A program made the position numbers and the translations under genes. This document shows positions 1 to 10,602 of a DNA stretch of 33,537 nt, piece by piece. The stretch covers positions 1 to 33,537 of the forward strand of contig JAQGAU010000235.1 of NCBI GenBank assembly GCA_034698045.1, written 5' to 3'. The notes under the pieces were generated by a model, which searched no databases, was not told the origin of the DNA, and saw only the letters and a program-made list of their open reading frames with translations. The stretch's first letter is position 1; every line of letters starts with the position of its first letter. Origin of the DNA: Paramacrobiotus richtersi. Lineage: Eukaryota; Tardigrada; Eutardigrada; Parachela; Macrobiotidae.

Positions 1-1192
1 ACGGCGCCGTACCTTTCGTTTAGCCACGCCCGCGTACCGTATCGAGATTCGCTTCGAATTCGAGACCCACCCTTAGTTCTCCTGCTCATGATTGAAGACC
101 AACAAGCTGCGTAGTCTTCATATCAAACTGTCTATATAACATTATTATTAACATATACATTTTGCACTTAAAAGTGAGCCGGCGTGCGATCCGCTTTCAA
201 ACATTACCAAAAAAGGTTGGCCCAGTTCTGCGTATCTCCATCCCTTCTTTAACTCCACGGGCCGGCGAACTATAAAGGACATCAACATTTGGTGACAAGA
301 TTACCAGAATAGTAACGATGTTGTTCTTCGTTGGCTCTTTCACTGCGTAATATTGCAGGCAACCGCATGTACATTTATCTGCATAGCATGGCCCCGGATC
401 AATCCGTCGAGGAATTTTAAGTATTCCTCCGGAGTGTACATTTTTTCAGGAAAACTCGCTCCAAATGATCCATAGCGCTTCCTGTTTTCCCACAATGAGG
501 TTCTTTCCACAGCCGCAAGCTTGTTGCTTCTTCGGGAAGAACTGAATTGTGGAATCGACCCACTTGAGAGGAAATTCTTCATATTGGTACAAGTACTTGC
601 GAAACCACAACAGCCGACTATCGTCAGCTTCGAACTAGCCTTTGTTGTTGTTTAGCATAGGCAGATTGAGATTTACCGGAACATCAACAAACTGTATCCA
701 GATATCCGGTAGTGCGCGCGCAACGTCCGGCTGTTTCACAAGAGCGGCGACATGTTCAAACACATTTCATTCTCAAATAACCCACCGTGTTATCCAAACC
801 TCTTGAAACTTTTATCACAAAATGCACATGCATACAGAGTACATGATGACCATTCTGAACCATTTTCAGGCCCGGAATATGATTTTGAAATTCAAAAATG
901 GATTACACATTTTTTGAAGTGGGTCGATTAGTTTATATGGCTGAAAGGTTGATACATCCACTTGCTACTGCTGAACTACGGCAATTGTTCTGCGCTCGTG
1001 TAAACGACGCATAACAATCTAAAATGCCGCAGCAATAGCTTAGTTTTTCACTTGTTATTCTATAGCTGATTTTTAACGCTCGAAATGCACAGAAGAAAGG
1101 GTATAATAATAATAATACTACAAGAAATATAAGACATCAGCTGTAAGAAATACTAGTCCGGTAATATCCATATTCTAAAATACGAAAAAATT

Positions 1193-1252
1193 ATAACGAC
1201 CCTGGAGACCCCCAACCTGAAATGTCTGGCTGGGAGTCTTCAAGGTCGTTAT
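1193..1252. repeat. Imperfect inverted repeat / stem-loop
   Basis: Bases 1193-1222 pair with 1223-1252. The outer nine bases (ATAACGACC and its complement) match perfectly, and the remainder of the 30-base arm has about six mismatches. It lies in otherwise featureless AT-rich DNA. It may be a decayed foldback element; nothing shows that it is transcribed. Confidence 0.55.
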
Positions 1253-2605
1253 GTATTTTGTTTCGTTTCCAATGATCGTCGGCTGGGCAGCCTAGCTGCA
1301 TGCAAATATTATGATCAATTAATCATTATCAACTGAATCTGAACTTAATTAATACATGGTGCATTGTCTTGTATAGGCCAATTCGAACACAAAGCAGAGA
1401 GGCACAAGGTAAAAAATAAAACGTTCTCAGCATAAGGTACGTACAGCATGACACACCATTGCATAAACATTATTCAGGATAATCAGCAGTGCATTTGATT
1501 TGCGCATAAGATTCCATCGTCACATTTGATATTTGATAATTAATGTCGCGGTAATAAGTCGTAATCTCAAGGCAGGGATACGCGGTATTAGCTTAGCCCA
1601 CTAGTTTACATACTGCACTAACGAAAGCGCAAGATTCTGCCATTGTCGAGGCGTACAAATTACAGTTAACCCAATCCCGAGAATTGCGCGCGTCATAACC
1701 GGAAGTCCCGAACAGGTTTCAGCAACCAAAGCACACCGGATGGTCAAGTTTTTTTCGCTAGCGGATCTCGATTGTTTCCTATGCAGACGCGCAACATGAT
1801 TGATGCACAGCACGGGAACGTTATATTACACCTTAATCGAACACCTCAATGGTCCTAGAATATATGAACATATCGAAACAAAAAATCCCTGTCCTCCTCC
1901 GATTCAGCCGAGACGCCGCGGACTTTGCGTCATCCAATTGCAAAGCGGATAAAATCGATTAAAATTCCACAAAATGCAATAATAATTAGAGACCGTTTGT
2001 ACCCAAATGAAAACAAAAGTAATGGAAATACAAACGATAACACTTTCACGTGCATGTGTGTTGATTTGTGCGCACTCGCTCATTTCGCGACTGGATATTT
2101 CGCCGTGGTATCTTTCGCCTCAAGTCAACTGACCACAAGAGAGCGTCGCCGCGAGACATTTCTCCGCTCGGTAAACGCGTTTTTTTCGTGGATCCGCGGC
2201 GTAAGGTCATTTCGCCACTCTTGACATACGTACCATAAACACTTATCACAAACTTTCTTGCTTTTTTAAATATCAGCGATATTAGAAAAAGCAAGAAAAT
2301 TCATGTGCAACCAAATGGTTTGTTCACCATCAGAAGCCATTAAAGCAAATATATACGCGCGCCACCCGAAAAAGTTTTGCTCCCGAGATTCTCTGGCTAG
2401 CACGACGCCTAGCGACACCTAGAAATCAACCGGACATTTGCCGAAACTCAGTGGATAATCAGTTAAATGTGGAATTTCGTCAAGTCAAGAAGGTTAAAAT
2501 AAAAACAAGTTTACCAGATGACCAGTTTTATCCAGCTTACTTACCAGAACGCGCTATACACTATACAGAGTATATCAGCCGATTGCGAGAATTGTATGGC
2601 ACCCG

Positions 2606-2661
2606 TCAAAAGCGTCCGGATGAAACTGGGATCTGGCAAAAGTGTTCGGATGAAACTGATC
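2606..2661. repeat. Short direct repeat, two copies, period 30
   Basis: The motif CAAAAGYGTYCGGATGAAAC occurs at about 2607 and again at about 2637, giving a 30-base period with two substitutions. The period is a multiple of three and the segment is open in more than one frame, but no protein family is recognisable, so I treat it as a simple local duplication. Confidence 0.5.
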
Positions 2662-3524
2662 ATCTGATGGCTCTCGGCAAAATCGCGTGAAGCAAGCCGA
2701 ATTGCTCGGCTCAGAAAAGCGTCGGATGACCTTTGGCTGCATGTCGCTGCACTATTCTCGTGGAAAAGTGCTTCTAGTTGGACGAATTTCACGCCGGTCG
2801 GAAGTTCGCCCGTAAAACGGTTTTGACGGTCACAATAATTCTAAACTAGCGCAGACCTGCATTATGCATATTCGACCGGAGCGGAGCGATGGTCTTCTAT
2901 AAGTACTCAGCTCCAACGCATTTTTGTCTGCCTTTCCTTTCGTACACGATAACTCTCTTCAAAATGGTCCGATTTGCTTGAAATTTTACCAGCATGCTCG
3001 TCATTATGGGTTTTGGAACCCTGTTGTTATTGTACCATAAATTTTCAAAAATTATAAAGTTATTAATTTATTTACTAATACCAGACGATACATGGATAGA
3101 AGTACAGCTTTCGAAGACTGAGCAGAGAGGAAAGCGCCTTGCGTGAAGACAATAAAACGCGGACCAGAGAGGCCGTCCGTTTCAGTCTCGCAATGATAGA
3201 AATCTCTGTAGATTTAATGATCTCCGTCTGCACTCATTGCACTGTGCAAAACAGAACTTATCAGCTGTATCACAGTGCGAGCGAATCCCTACGTTTCTTA
3301 GCTATTTCTGCAGTCTAGTTTCACTTTTGCAGTTCACAAATTTTTGAGGCGTCCTTTCCAATTCCGAAAGTGCCTTTGTATTTTTTTCTAGTTAAGGAAT
3401 CATTATTAGATTACTTTCAAAGTTTCCCCCAAAAAACTGCAGGGCGTCAGCAAAGTTTTTGCTATTGCACTGTCGTCATCAGCCCCGTTCGTCTTACCAG
3501 GTTTTCTGAGAGGCTGTGGAAGCA

Positions 3525-5523
3525 ATGTCTGAATCCCCGCAGACAACTTCAGTGAGTTCAGTCTGGGGATGGCGTGCCAAAGCATCGGGGGTCGTCCGCC
3601 GTCTAAAGCAGCTTCTCGACCGAGGAGAACGGAGTGATATTCAGTTTGCAGTTGGACGCCAGAAAGAACTTTTCCGGGCACACCAGTACTTAACGCCTGT
3701 GCTTTCCTGCAGATTGTCATGAATGATGGCACGGTTTTTCTTGCAGATGTATACTCAGCCTCGGCAGCGACGTATTTGACAAGATGTTTCACGGCGAGGT
3801 TCCTGAAACCAAGAAAATAATCGAGCTCCCGGACATCCTTCCACAGGCGTTTGGTATCATGCTCAAGTAAGGTGGTTGGCAGATTGTTGCTGATTCCAGT
3901 GAATTAAGTTTTGTGATGCTAGATACTTGTACACGGATGTCGTCGAGGATCTCGACATGGGGAACGCCTTGCCCACCCTGCACTGTGCCAAAAAGTATGG
4001 TATCCCAAAGCTGCTCGACATCTGCGCCGATTATGCCATTAAAAACGTCGACAAAAACACCTGCCTTACAGTGCTGGAAGCGGTAAGTTTCATCCACCAA
4101 TGACACTTTTAAAGATTCACCAATACACCAAGAATGGACGCCATAGGCTAAGGTTTTGGATGCGGAGAAGCTGGTGACCAGATGCATGGAGATTGTGGAC
4201 ACACACAGCACTGAACTACTGCAGTCTCGGGGGTTTTTGCAGCTGACAAACGGAACCTTACGGGGGATAGTTAGCCGAGATACGCTCAGTGCTAGCGAAG
4301 TGGAAGTCTACAAAGCAGCAGAACGGTAGGCACATACCAATATAAGTGAGGCATGCATGGTAGCCTCTTCACCTTGTTTTAGCATGTCTAGTGTTTGGAT
4401 TTTGGTGTTTCAGTTGGGCCGTGAATATGTGCCGCACCAAACGGCTTGCGCCAACTGCTGCCAATTATCGCTTGGTGCTGGGAGAGGCGTTATTTTTGGT
4501 TCGCTTTCCACTGATGGATGATGGGCAACTGGCCAATGGTCCTGTAACTGTAAGTATTGTTTGGTTGTCACCGTTAATTTTGTCACCCTCCGCTAAAATT
4601 CCGCCCACGACTGGGAATCGACTTGGGAAACGAGAGAGTGCGTTTTCAAAGTGGGACATTGTTACCTGCATTTGTTCCGGATTCGGGGGACATTTTGGCG
4701 GAGGGCGGCATCATTAACGGTTATAATTGCCAGTTGTCGAGATGCAAATGTTATTTAGGCTGGATTGTTGCTGAATGATGAACTCAACAAGATATACTTG
4801 TTCAAGCATGCCGCCAGGAAGCCGGCCATTCCCTTCTCGGGTATTCCGCGATCATCAGACGCTTCAGACATCGCCTTTTCTGATCGTCGCTGGAAGGTAC
4901 TGGATCAACTCGATTTTCCTTTCGACGAGATGTCCAGGGTCAGGATGGGGGCGAGTAATGCCTTTCTCGATCGACAAGGACACCTGCATCTTCGCCTGTG
5001 CCAGCACGCGGGTGTTTGGAGAGGGGGCGGTGTGCGGTTGCGTGATGCTCTCGGCTTTGGTCGATACGAGTTCCACATCGACGGCATGGACCGGCTGCCC
5101 TCGAATACCGGGTTCCATCTGTATAGTCATGCTGAACGTGCTCCAGGTGTCGGTGTGGAATTTTCTCCGGAAGACCGGCTGAAAAGTAGCTTAATCCGCT
5201 TTGTAACTCGTGACCCGAGTTGTATCCAGCCCTGGGCTTCGCCTATTGCCAGCTGTAATATGGTTGCCGGGACGTACAGCAGCACAACTGTTTCTTATCA
5301 TCGACGCCTGGGCAGTCTCTCGTTCAGCTTCCAGCACGGTCACCACCGGGATAACACTACAGAAGAACTGTGTAACGCGTCCCTTAGTGCCACACCGAAG
5401 ATCTCTCAGCAGCATGCGCTGCCGGTTTTTATTTGCCTAACGGATTGTATGGGGCTGACGCCGTCCAATGGAAAAGTAGTGGAAATCGTAGTCCGCTCTT
5501 TTCGTTTTTATCCCAACGAATGA
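3525..5523 (+). CDS. BTB-BACK protein with C-terminal GH16-like (concanavalin A-like) domain, six exons
   Basis: Spliced model: exons 3525-3685, 3747-3866, 3923-4082, 4147-4325, 4414-4549 and 4759-5523. All introns have GT/AG ends (56-209 nt), all junctions keep frame, and the product is 506 residues. Residues 37-147 form a BTB/POZ domain (SDIQF, RAHQ, LGSDVFDKMFHG, LYTD motifs) as in the BTBD1/2/3/6 group. Residues 148-250 form a BACK domain, ending in VRFPLM. BTB proteins of this kind usually dimerise and recruit substrates to cullin-3 ubiquitin ligases; that role here is inference. The last 210 residues are not a PHR domain. They have a GH16-like layout: LHLRL strand, W-GGGV, LGFGRYEF (350-357), VEFS (385-388) and a closing strand VEIVVRSFRFYP. 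The GH16 catalytic E-x-D-x-E reads G-V-G-V-E (382-386), so the domain is probably not an active hydrolase. There is no signal peptide. The ATG at 3525 is the first in frame ahead of the BTB domain. Confidence 0.9.
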
Positions 5524-7337
5524 CGAAAGAGGAAACGGGGATACTGTTTCGCTTGTTCTCTCTCGCTCATTGTGAGCAATGCTCTCCACGATGAGCAATT
5601 ACGATTCGTAGGTTTGTTTAGCCGCTAGCATATGCTGGACTGCGTATCTTCATTTGCCTGTTGGCGCCGTTTGTGTTTCAGATTTGTGCGGATAGACTGT
5701 TTGTTCTTTTTGCTGTTTCCCTCACCCTGACTCGTCGTTGGTGGTGTGATTGGTTAACACTCGAATAATTTCCTGTTTTAGTAAGTCAGACGATATGAAG
5801 TTGGTAGTGCCACCTCATACGCACGCTAGGCGGTAGTTCTATACATATCCGATTTCAAGCAAAGTATAACCAGCAAATGATGTGGAGCGAACCATCTGCA
5901 ATGACAACGGCATCTACTGGGTATTCTTTCATCTTAAGCTAACTAGTGCAGTGATCTCGATATGCCATAGTACTGCAACACGAACTTCACTGCTGCCCTA
6001 ATCTTGCTTGGGACGCCGTGCATCCTTGTAATTCATTTGCAGTAATTATCAACGTGTCTGCATCATACAGGATGTTGAGTTACTGTCCACTGACGGACTA
6101 TTAATCATCCACAGAATTAATTCAGGAATGCATTGCAAGCAGATAGCACTGACCTCACTGTGTGTGGATTTTAAAGAAATTTATTCCTATCACGATGTCC
6201 TTGCTGGTGCATAAGATCAGCTTCTACGCTTTTTGAAACGCTTAGTGTTAAAACGAAATCAACGCGCGGATGAATGAGCGAGATGAGATTGGATGTTTCA
6301 GTTTTAAAGAATCGGTCGATCCCGAAAGGTTGTTTCGAAAGTTAAAGGAAGTCGAGAAAACAGGTGAACATTCATCAGTAAAGGTACGACATACAGGAAA
6401 ATCATTTTATTCGTTAAAATATTAAGCGGTAATCAATAATATAACTATCATTGAGAAACACCACGGCTTATGGTTAGCCAAAAAATGGCAACAGTACACA
6501 GAGGCTAAAGGGTCACAATCCGAGTACGAGCGGTCCGAGTCAAATAGCCCGAATCAGACATTCAGCGCGAGCGTCTCACAGCACAGTATTAATGCGTTAC
6601 ATCTCATATGGTATACAGATACAGTTTGTCCGTTGCAACGTATATTTCTGTCTAAATAGTGTTATACAATAGTTTAGAGTTTCCCACAGCACACATTTGG
6701 GTGCATCGCAATCCTAGCAACATCAATACTCAGATAAATTATTTCTACACTGTCATAATATTTAAAGGTATCGCAGAACGATGCGGGAAGTGGAATTACG
6801 ACGGAACCGGCCGAAATCTGAATAACACCACCAGGAAATCTTGACGGCTGGAAATTTCAGTTTGTTTTCAATTTCAGGAATCGTAATACAATTTCTGATG
6901 AGACTGTTCGCGTTATACGATAAAAACCTGCACTATGCGGCAATATCTCACATGCATAATTCGATCAACATGCAGTATGTCTCCGTATCCTGCACGTTTA
7001 ACGGCCGCAGTCGTTCGGAAGTTTGATAGGATACTTAAATGCCCCATTGACGATTGTTTTCTCTCTATATTGTTCGATAATGTAGAAAACATGTACCGCG
7101 TACTTCGAAACGTTGTTTATATCTAGGAAGTTTCCCTGAAGATTGCCCCTCAATTGTCTGAAGAGTTCCGCAACAAACCGATTCAGTACACCAATTTGGT
7201 TATAAGAGATAAGATAACATTGAGTACACAAGGTCATAAACATAAACGAATATATAATGCACCGATCCATCTACCATTCTTTCATAACGGTGTTCCAGAT
7301 AATTTGACTGTAATTGATCTGACTATAAACTTCTATA
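5524..7337. other. Intergenic stretch, no gene seen
   Basis: This 1.8 kb between the BTB gene stop and the chitinase start holds only short open frames without recognisable motifs. It should contain the 3' UTR of the BTB gene, though no canonical AATAAA stands close behind the stop. It should also contain the chitinase promoter near its 3' end. I see no RNA gene or clear repeat. Confidence 0.5.
7251..7257 (+). promoter_or_regulatory. Possible TATA box of the chitinase gene
   Basis: The sequence TATATAA lies about 80 bases upstream of the ATG at 7338, a plausible distance for a TATA box with a short 5' UTR. The surrounding DNA is AT-rich, so a chance match is quite possible. Confidence 0.25.
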
Positions 7338-8643
7338 ATGTCCCATAAAGCGCTACAATTCTTGGCGCTCGCACTTTGCGTAAGTCGAAATCGCATAGTT
7401 TTAATTCATGGATAAATATTGTCCATTTTCGTACAGTTAAGAATTCTTGCTTTTCAGGTGGCCATTTCCTACGGTTGTCGTACCAAGGGCGAAGGATGCG
7501 CCAGTCATATTCCATGTTGTTCAGGATTACGGTGTGAAATCGGTGCTGACGGATTCTGGGGATTTTGCAAAGATGGGAACGGAGGACCGCAACCGGCCAC
7601 CCAGCCACCAGCGACTCAACCCCCAGTTACCGGAGGCGGTACGTAAAAATCATCTGTGCTTCTGCCTCGATTTTTACGAGTTTTGGAAACATTTTATGCT
7701 GGTTAAACCGGTCGCATAGTTCAAGAATACACGCGACTGCTCATTTCTTGTTGAACAAAGAAAGTGCAGAGATTTTGTAAGAAATTAGCTTCACCGGGAA
7801 AAACTGCACCTTTTGAGAGAACTGATGTACATGGTAAACGTTAAATGCAAATATGCAACAAAGTTCGACGTATTTGTCTAAAAGATATGCAAAAAAGTCG
7901 GATATAAAGCGGTATTGTCGTGTAGTAGACGACCATAGCTATGATTCTGTTGTACGCCCGCTTTGATGGTCGAGGGGTCAGAAGTTACGAAGGTGTCATC
8001 TGGCAACACAATACATGCAAATACAATACTATTGAAATTGTGTTTAAATCGTTCACTGTCTTCAGGTTATCTAATCAGTGTACAAGAATTCCGTACGGCC
8101 GTCACATCAAACGGCTATCCCAGCCCGTCGGATGAGCAGTACAACAACATCAACAGTCGGGCCGCCGGTTCCGGCTCCATCACGACCAAACGCGAGCTAG
8201 CCATGTTCCTAGCCAACATCCTGCACGAGTCCGACGGTCTGCGCGCCAAAGAGGAGTACAGCCCGATCACCGCCCCGTACTGGGAATACCCAGGCAACAA
8301 CTATCACGGCCGTGGATACATTATGCTGAGTCACTACTACAACTACCGTGACGCATCCATGGCACTGTACGGGGATCTGCGGTTGCTCCAGAACCCGGAT
8401 ATGGTTAAGAATGATGATCGCATTGCCTGGGACACGGCGTTCTGGTTCTGGAAGGATCGTGTGCACTCGCAAGCGGGCATTTCTGAAGGACGTTTTGGTG
8501 TGTCGATTAAGTTTATCAACGGCGGGATCGAGTGCGTACCAGGCGGGACACCGCAGGCTCGACGACGATTTGAGATGTATAAGAAGATTTACTCGGCGTT
8601 TGGTATATCCGGAACGCCGATTGAAGGCGGCTGTTACAACTGA
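7338..8643 (+). CDS. Secreted GH19 chitinase with N-terminal cystine-knot-like domain, three exons
   Basis: Exons 7338-7379, 7458-7638 and 8066-8643 join in frame to encode 266 residues. Introns are 78 and 427 nt with GT/AG ends. Residues 1-20 are a signal peptide (hydrophobic FLALALCVAI core). Residues 21-51 carry six cysteines (C21, C28, C34, C35, C40, C51) spaced C-x6-C-x5-CC-x4-C-x10-C, the pattern of inhibitor-cystine-knot folds. A Pro/Thr/Gln-rich linker (52-75) follows. Residues 76-266 are the GH19 catalytic domain: ANILHES with the likely catalytic acid E129, a second acidic pair E137/E138, YHGRGYIMLSHYYNY (154-168) and FINGGIEC (224-231). C231 and C264 probably form the C-terminal disulfide. 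GH19 enzymes hydrolyse chitin beta-1,4 links with inversion. The cystine-knot domain may bind chitin as hevein domains do in plant chitinases, but that is inference. The role could be digestion of fungal or arthropod chitin, defence, or cuticle turnover. Confidence 0.93.
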
Positions 8644-9950
8644 ATGAACTGATGATGTTCTCCAGTTTGTTATTATAGACAAACCAGTAACAGTAATTGT
8701 AGATACTTACTGTTACGGTGTCCAGATCGACCAGCAAATCTTATTGTTAGTCGTTCCTCTTTGCTATAATGTTGTATAAAAACAACGTTTGCTTGACTCT
8801 GTAAATTTATATTGCAGAACACTGTAAGCAGTACACAGTATTACAGTGCGCGTTCCATCAGTCTGAAAACGTACTGTACACAGGGGCAATGCCGCAAAAG
8901 GTGAAATACAAGGTTTAGTCCGTTAAAGAATATGCGTGCGGACCGGTAGGGTCAAAGACTAGTCAGTGCGATTACACTACGAAAAGAATATCTGTTGTCC
9001 AAATTGCTGTGGGTTGGGTTGTCCGAACCAGCGCGTATGTTTCCACGTTCTACTACAAGACCAGCTGCCATGCACGATTCGTTCTTACTGTTAGTATATT
9101 CAGCTGCACTCTGGTTGTATCGTATCGCAAATTTTCTGCACTTTACTACTACGGAAGATATAACCATGTTATTTACTTAATAAACTTGGCAAGAACCGAA
9201 AAAGCGAAGCTTTAAATTGAAGTTTACAATCTGAATAAACGTCACATCAAGGGTAAACCAGTTTACGTCCACATTACACTGTGCCGAGATCGGTGATCGT
9301 TATAGCTTAAATCGATAACCACCAAAAACCTAATTGCCGCTTTCCTATCAATTTTTATCTCCCTATTATACATATGTAAATAAACCATCCTGAATTCTTT
9401 GTTCTATTTTATCACTGCGACAAAACCGGATAAAGATTCCGATGTGTAATTTTCTCAGCAGCTGTTTTGACCTCGTTAACCGATTTTTTTCGTATAGGTT
9501 GGTGCGACTTTTGTTTGCAATTACCACAGTTAGTAAGGTGCGGCTTTCGTTTCATCAGCCGTTGCAGTCAGGTGTACGTGTATTTATGGTGTCAAATGCG
9601 ACTCTTGCCTGCCATATCTTAGTAGCAGCTGTTTCGTTTCAAAGCAGCAAGAAACTCTGGCTGCCATAAAACAAATGAATTTACGTTTGCCGTAAACGTT
9701 AAAGATGTAAATCTGCTCACGAAAAATTGATATTCCTTCCAAAACCAGAAGCCGTGGATTACATGAAAAAGCATGGGCAGAAGCTGTTTCCCGCAACATT
9801 TCCACAGTTTCACGTAACTGGGTTTCGATACTTCGAGATACATGTACATGAGTCCGTAGAAATGCGCACTTCAACCTTTCCGATACATTACTGGCTGCAA
9901 GGCTTTGGAATGCTTAACGCAGCGGTTAGCCATGGCCAATATCATCCGCG
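8644..9950. other. Intergenic stretch after the chitinase gene
   Basis: No gene is supported here. It contains the chitinase 3' UTR. Candidate poly(A) signals AATAAA occur near 9180 and 9233, both rather distant from the stop at 8643. Short open frames on both strands lack recognisable motifs. Confidence 0.45.
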
Positions 9951-10179
9951 TAGAAGGGGGAAAATCAAATCGGATAACCACGTTCTGTTCATCCCCAGTA
10001 ATTTCGTCCAATGAGTCATCGCAGTGCAACAGGGAGAATCGGAATGCGCGCCTTTTAGCGTAGGCAGGAAATCACTGCCTTATTAGTGCGCATAGACGAG
10101 TGGCAGTGTCAATCCATGACACCATAGCCGGCTTGTACGCACAGAGTCGTGGTTATCCGATTTATTTTTCCCCCTTCTA
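9951..10179. mobile_element. MITE-like element with 32-base terminal inverted repeats
   Basis: Bases 9951-9982 and 10148-10179 are inverted copies matching at 30 of 32 positions, beginning TAGAAGGGGGAAAA. The ends carry TA, so a TA target duplication, as in Tc1/mariner-derived MITEs, would fit, although it could equally be part of the repeat. The 229-base element has no coding capacity. It lies between the chitinase gene and the first GPCR. Confidence 0.7.
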
Positions 10180-10551
10180 TATCACAGGTAATGTGCCTGA
10201 TTCTCGCGGTGGTTGACGTCGAACAAACACATTTGCATAATTAATATGCTTATGACTTTTTATTTAATAAACGAACCAGGCACGTCATGGCACATAGGGG
10301 TCGCTCCTGAAATTAGCAAGGCTATGTTGCATGGGGGATACATATTTTATCCCATTGATTTGGATTCGATTCTTTTGTCCTCAGAGCAAATTCTGCAATT
10401 ATTAAATAATAAAATTGTTTAGTCATGTATTAGCTACGACTGCTACGTAGCAATTACTTTAGACATCCAATTCGTTTCACGAACACACGACGTAGGCGAG
10501 CCGTGACGCTGAGCACTGCGCAGTAAACTCAATACCAAACAAACACGGGAA

Positions 10552-10559
10552 TATATAAG
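10552..10559 (+). promoter_or_regulatory. TATA box of the first GPCR gene
   Basis: TATATAAG lies 51 bases upstream of the ATG at 10603. That spacing gives a start site around 10580-10590 and a very short 5' UTR. It is a better match and better placed than the other AT-rich stretches nearby. Confidence 0.5.
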
Positions 10560-10602
10560 AAGGTCTGTCAACCTTGCGTTTTACTTCGCTTTCTCCCAAA
10601 CC

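Larger units (their letters stand above)
1..3524. other. Gene-poor 5' stretch of the window
   Basis: I see no coding region here that I can support. The longest open frames are short, lack recognisable domains and have no convincing splice context. The stretch contains a 60-base imperfect stem-loop (1193-1252) and a two-copy, 30-base-period direct repeat (about 2607-2660), each listed separately. The AT-rich first part may be intergenic or intronic sequence of a gene outside the window. Part of the segment just before 3525 is presumably the promoter and 5' UTR of the BTB gene, but I see no clear TATA box at a suitable distance. Confidence 0.5.

Noticed and set aside
340-582. 80-codon minus-strand open frame with a protein-like composition
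   Set aside because: No recognised domain, no supporting splice partner in the window, and its length is within chance expectation. Transcript data would be needed.
2451-2690. 79-codon plus-strand frame over the 30-base repeat
   Set aside because: The repeat keeps several frames open by chance; no domain and no start context of note.
4950-5523. PHR domain expected behind BTB-BACK
   Set aside because: None of the typical PHR segments can be found; the GH16-like pattern accounts for the conserved-looking positions instead.
9727-10014. 95-codon plus-strand frame
   Set aside because: It runs through the left end of the inverted-repeat element at 9951 and has no recognisable motif.
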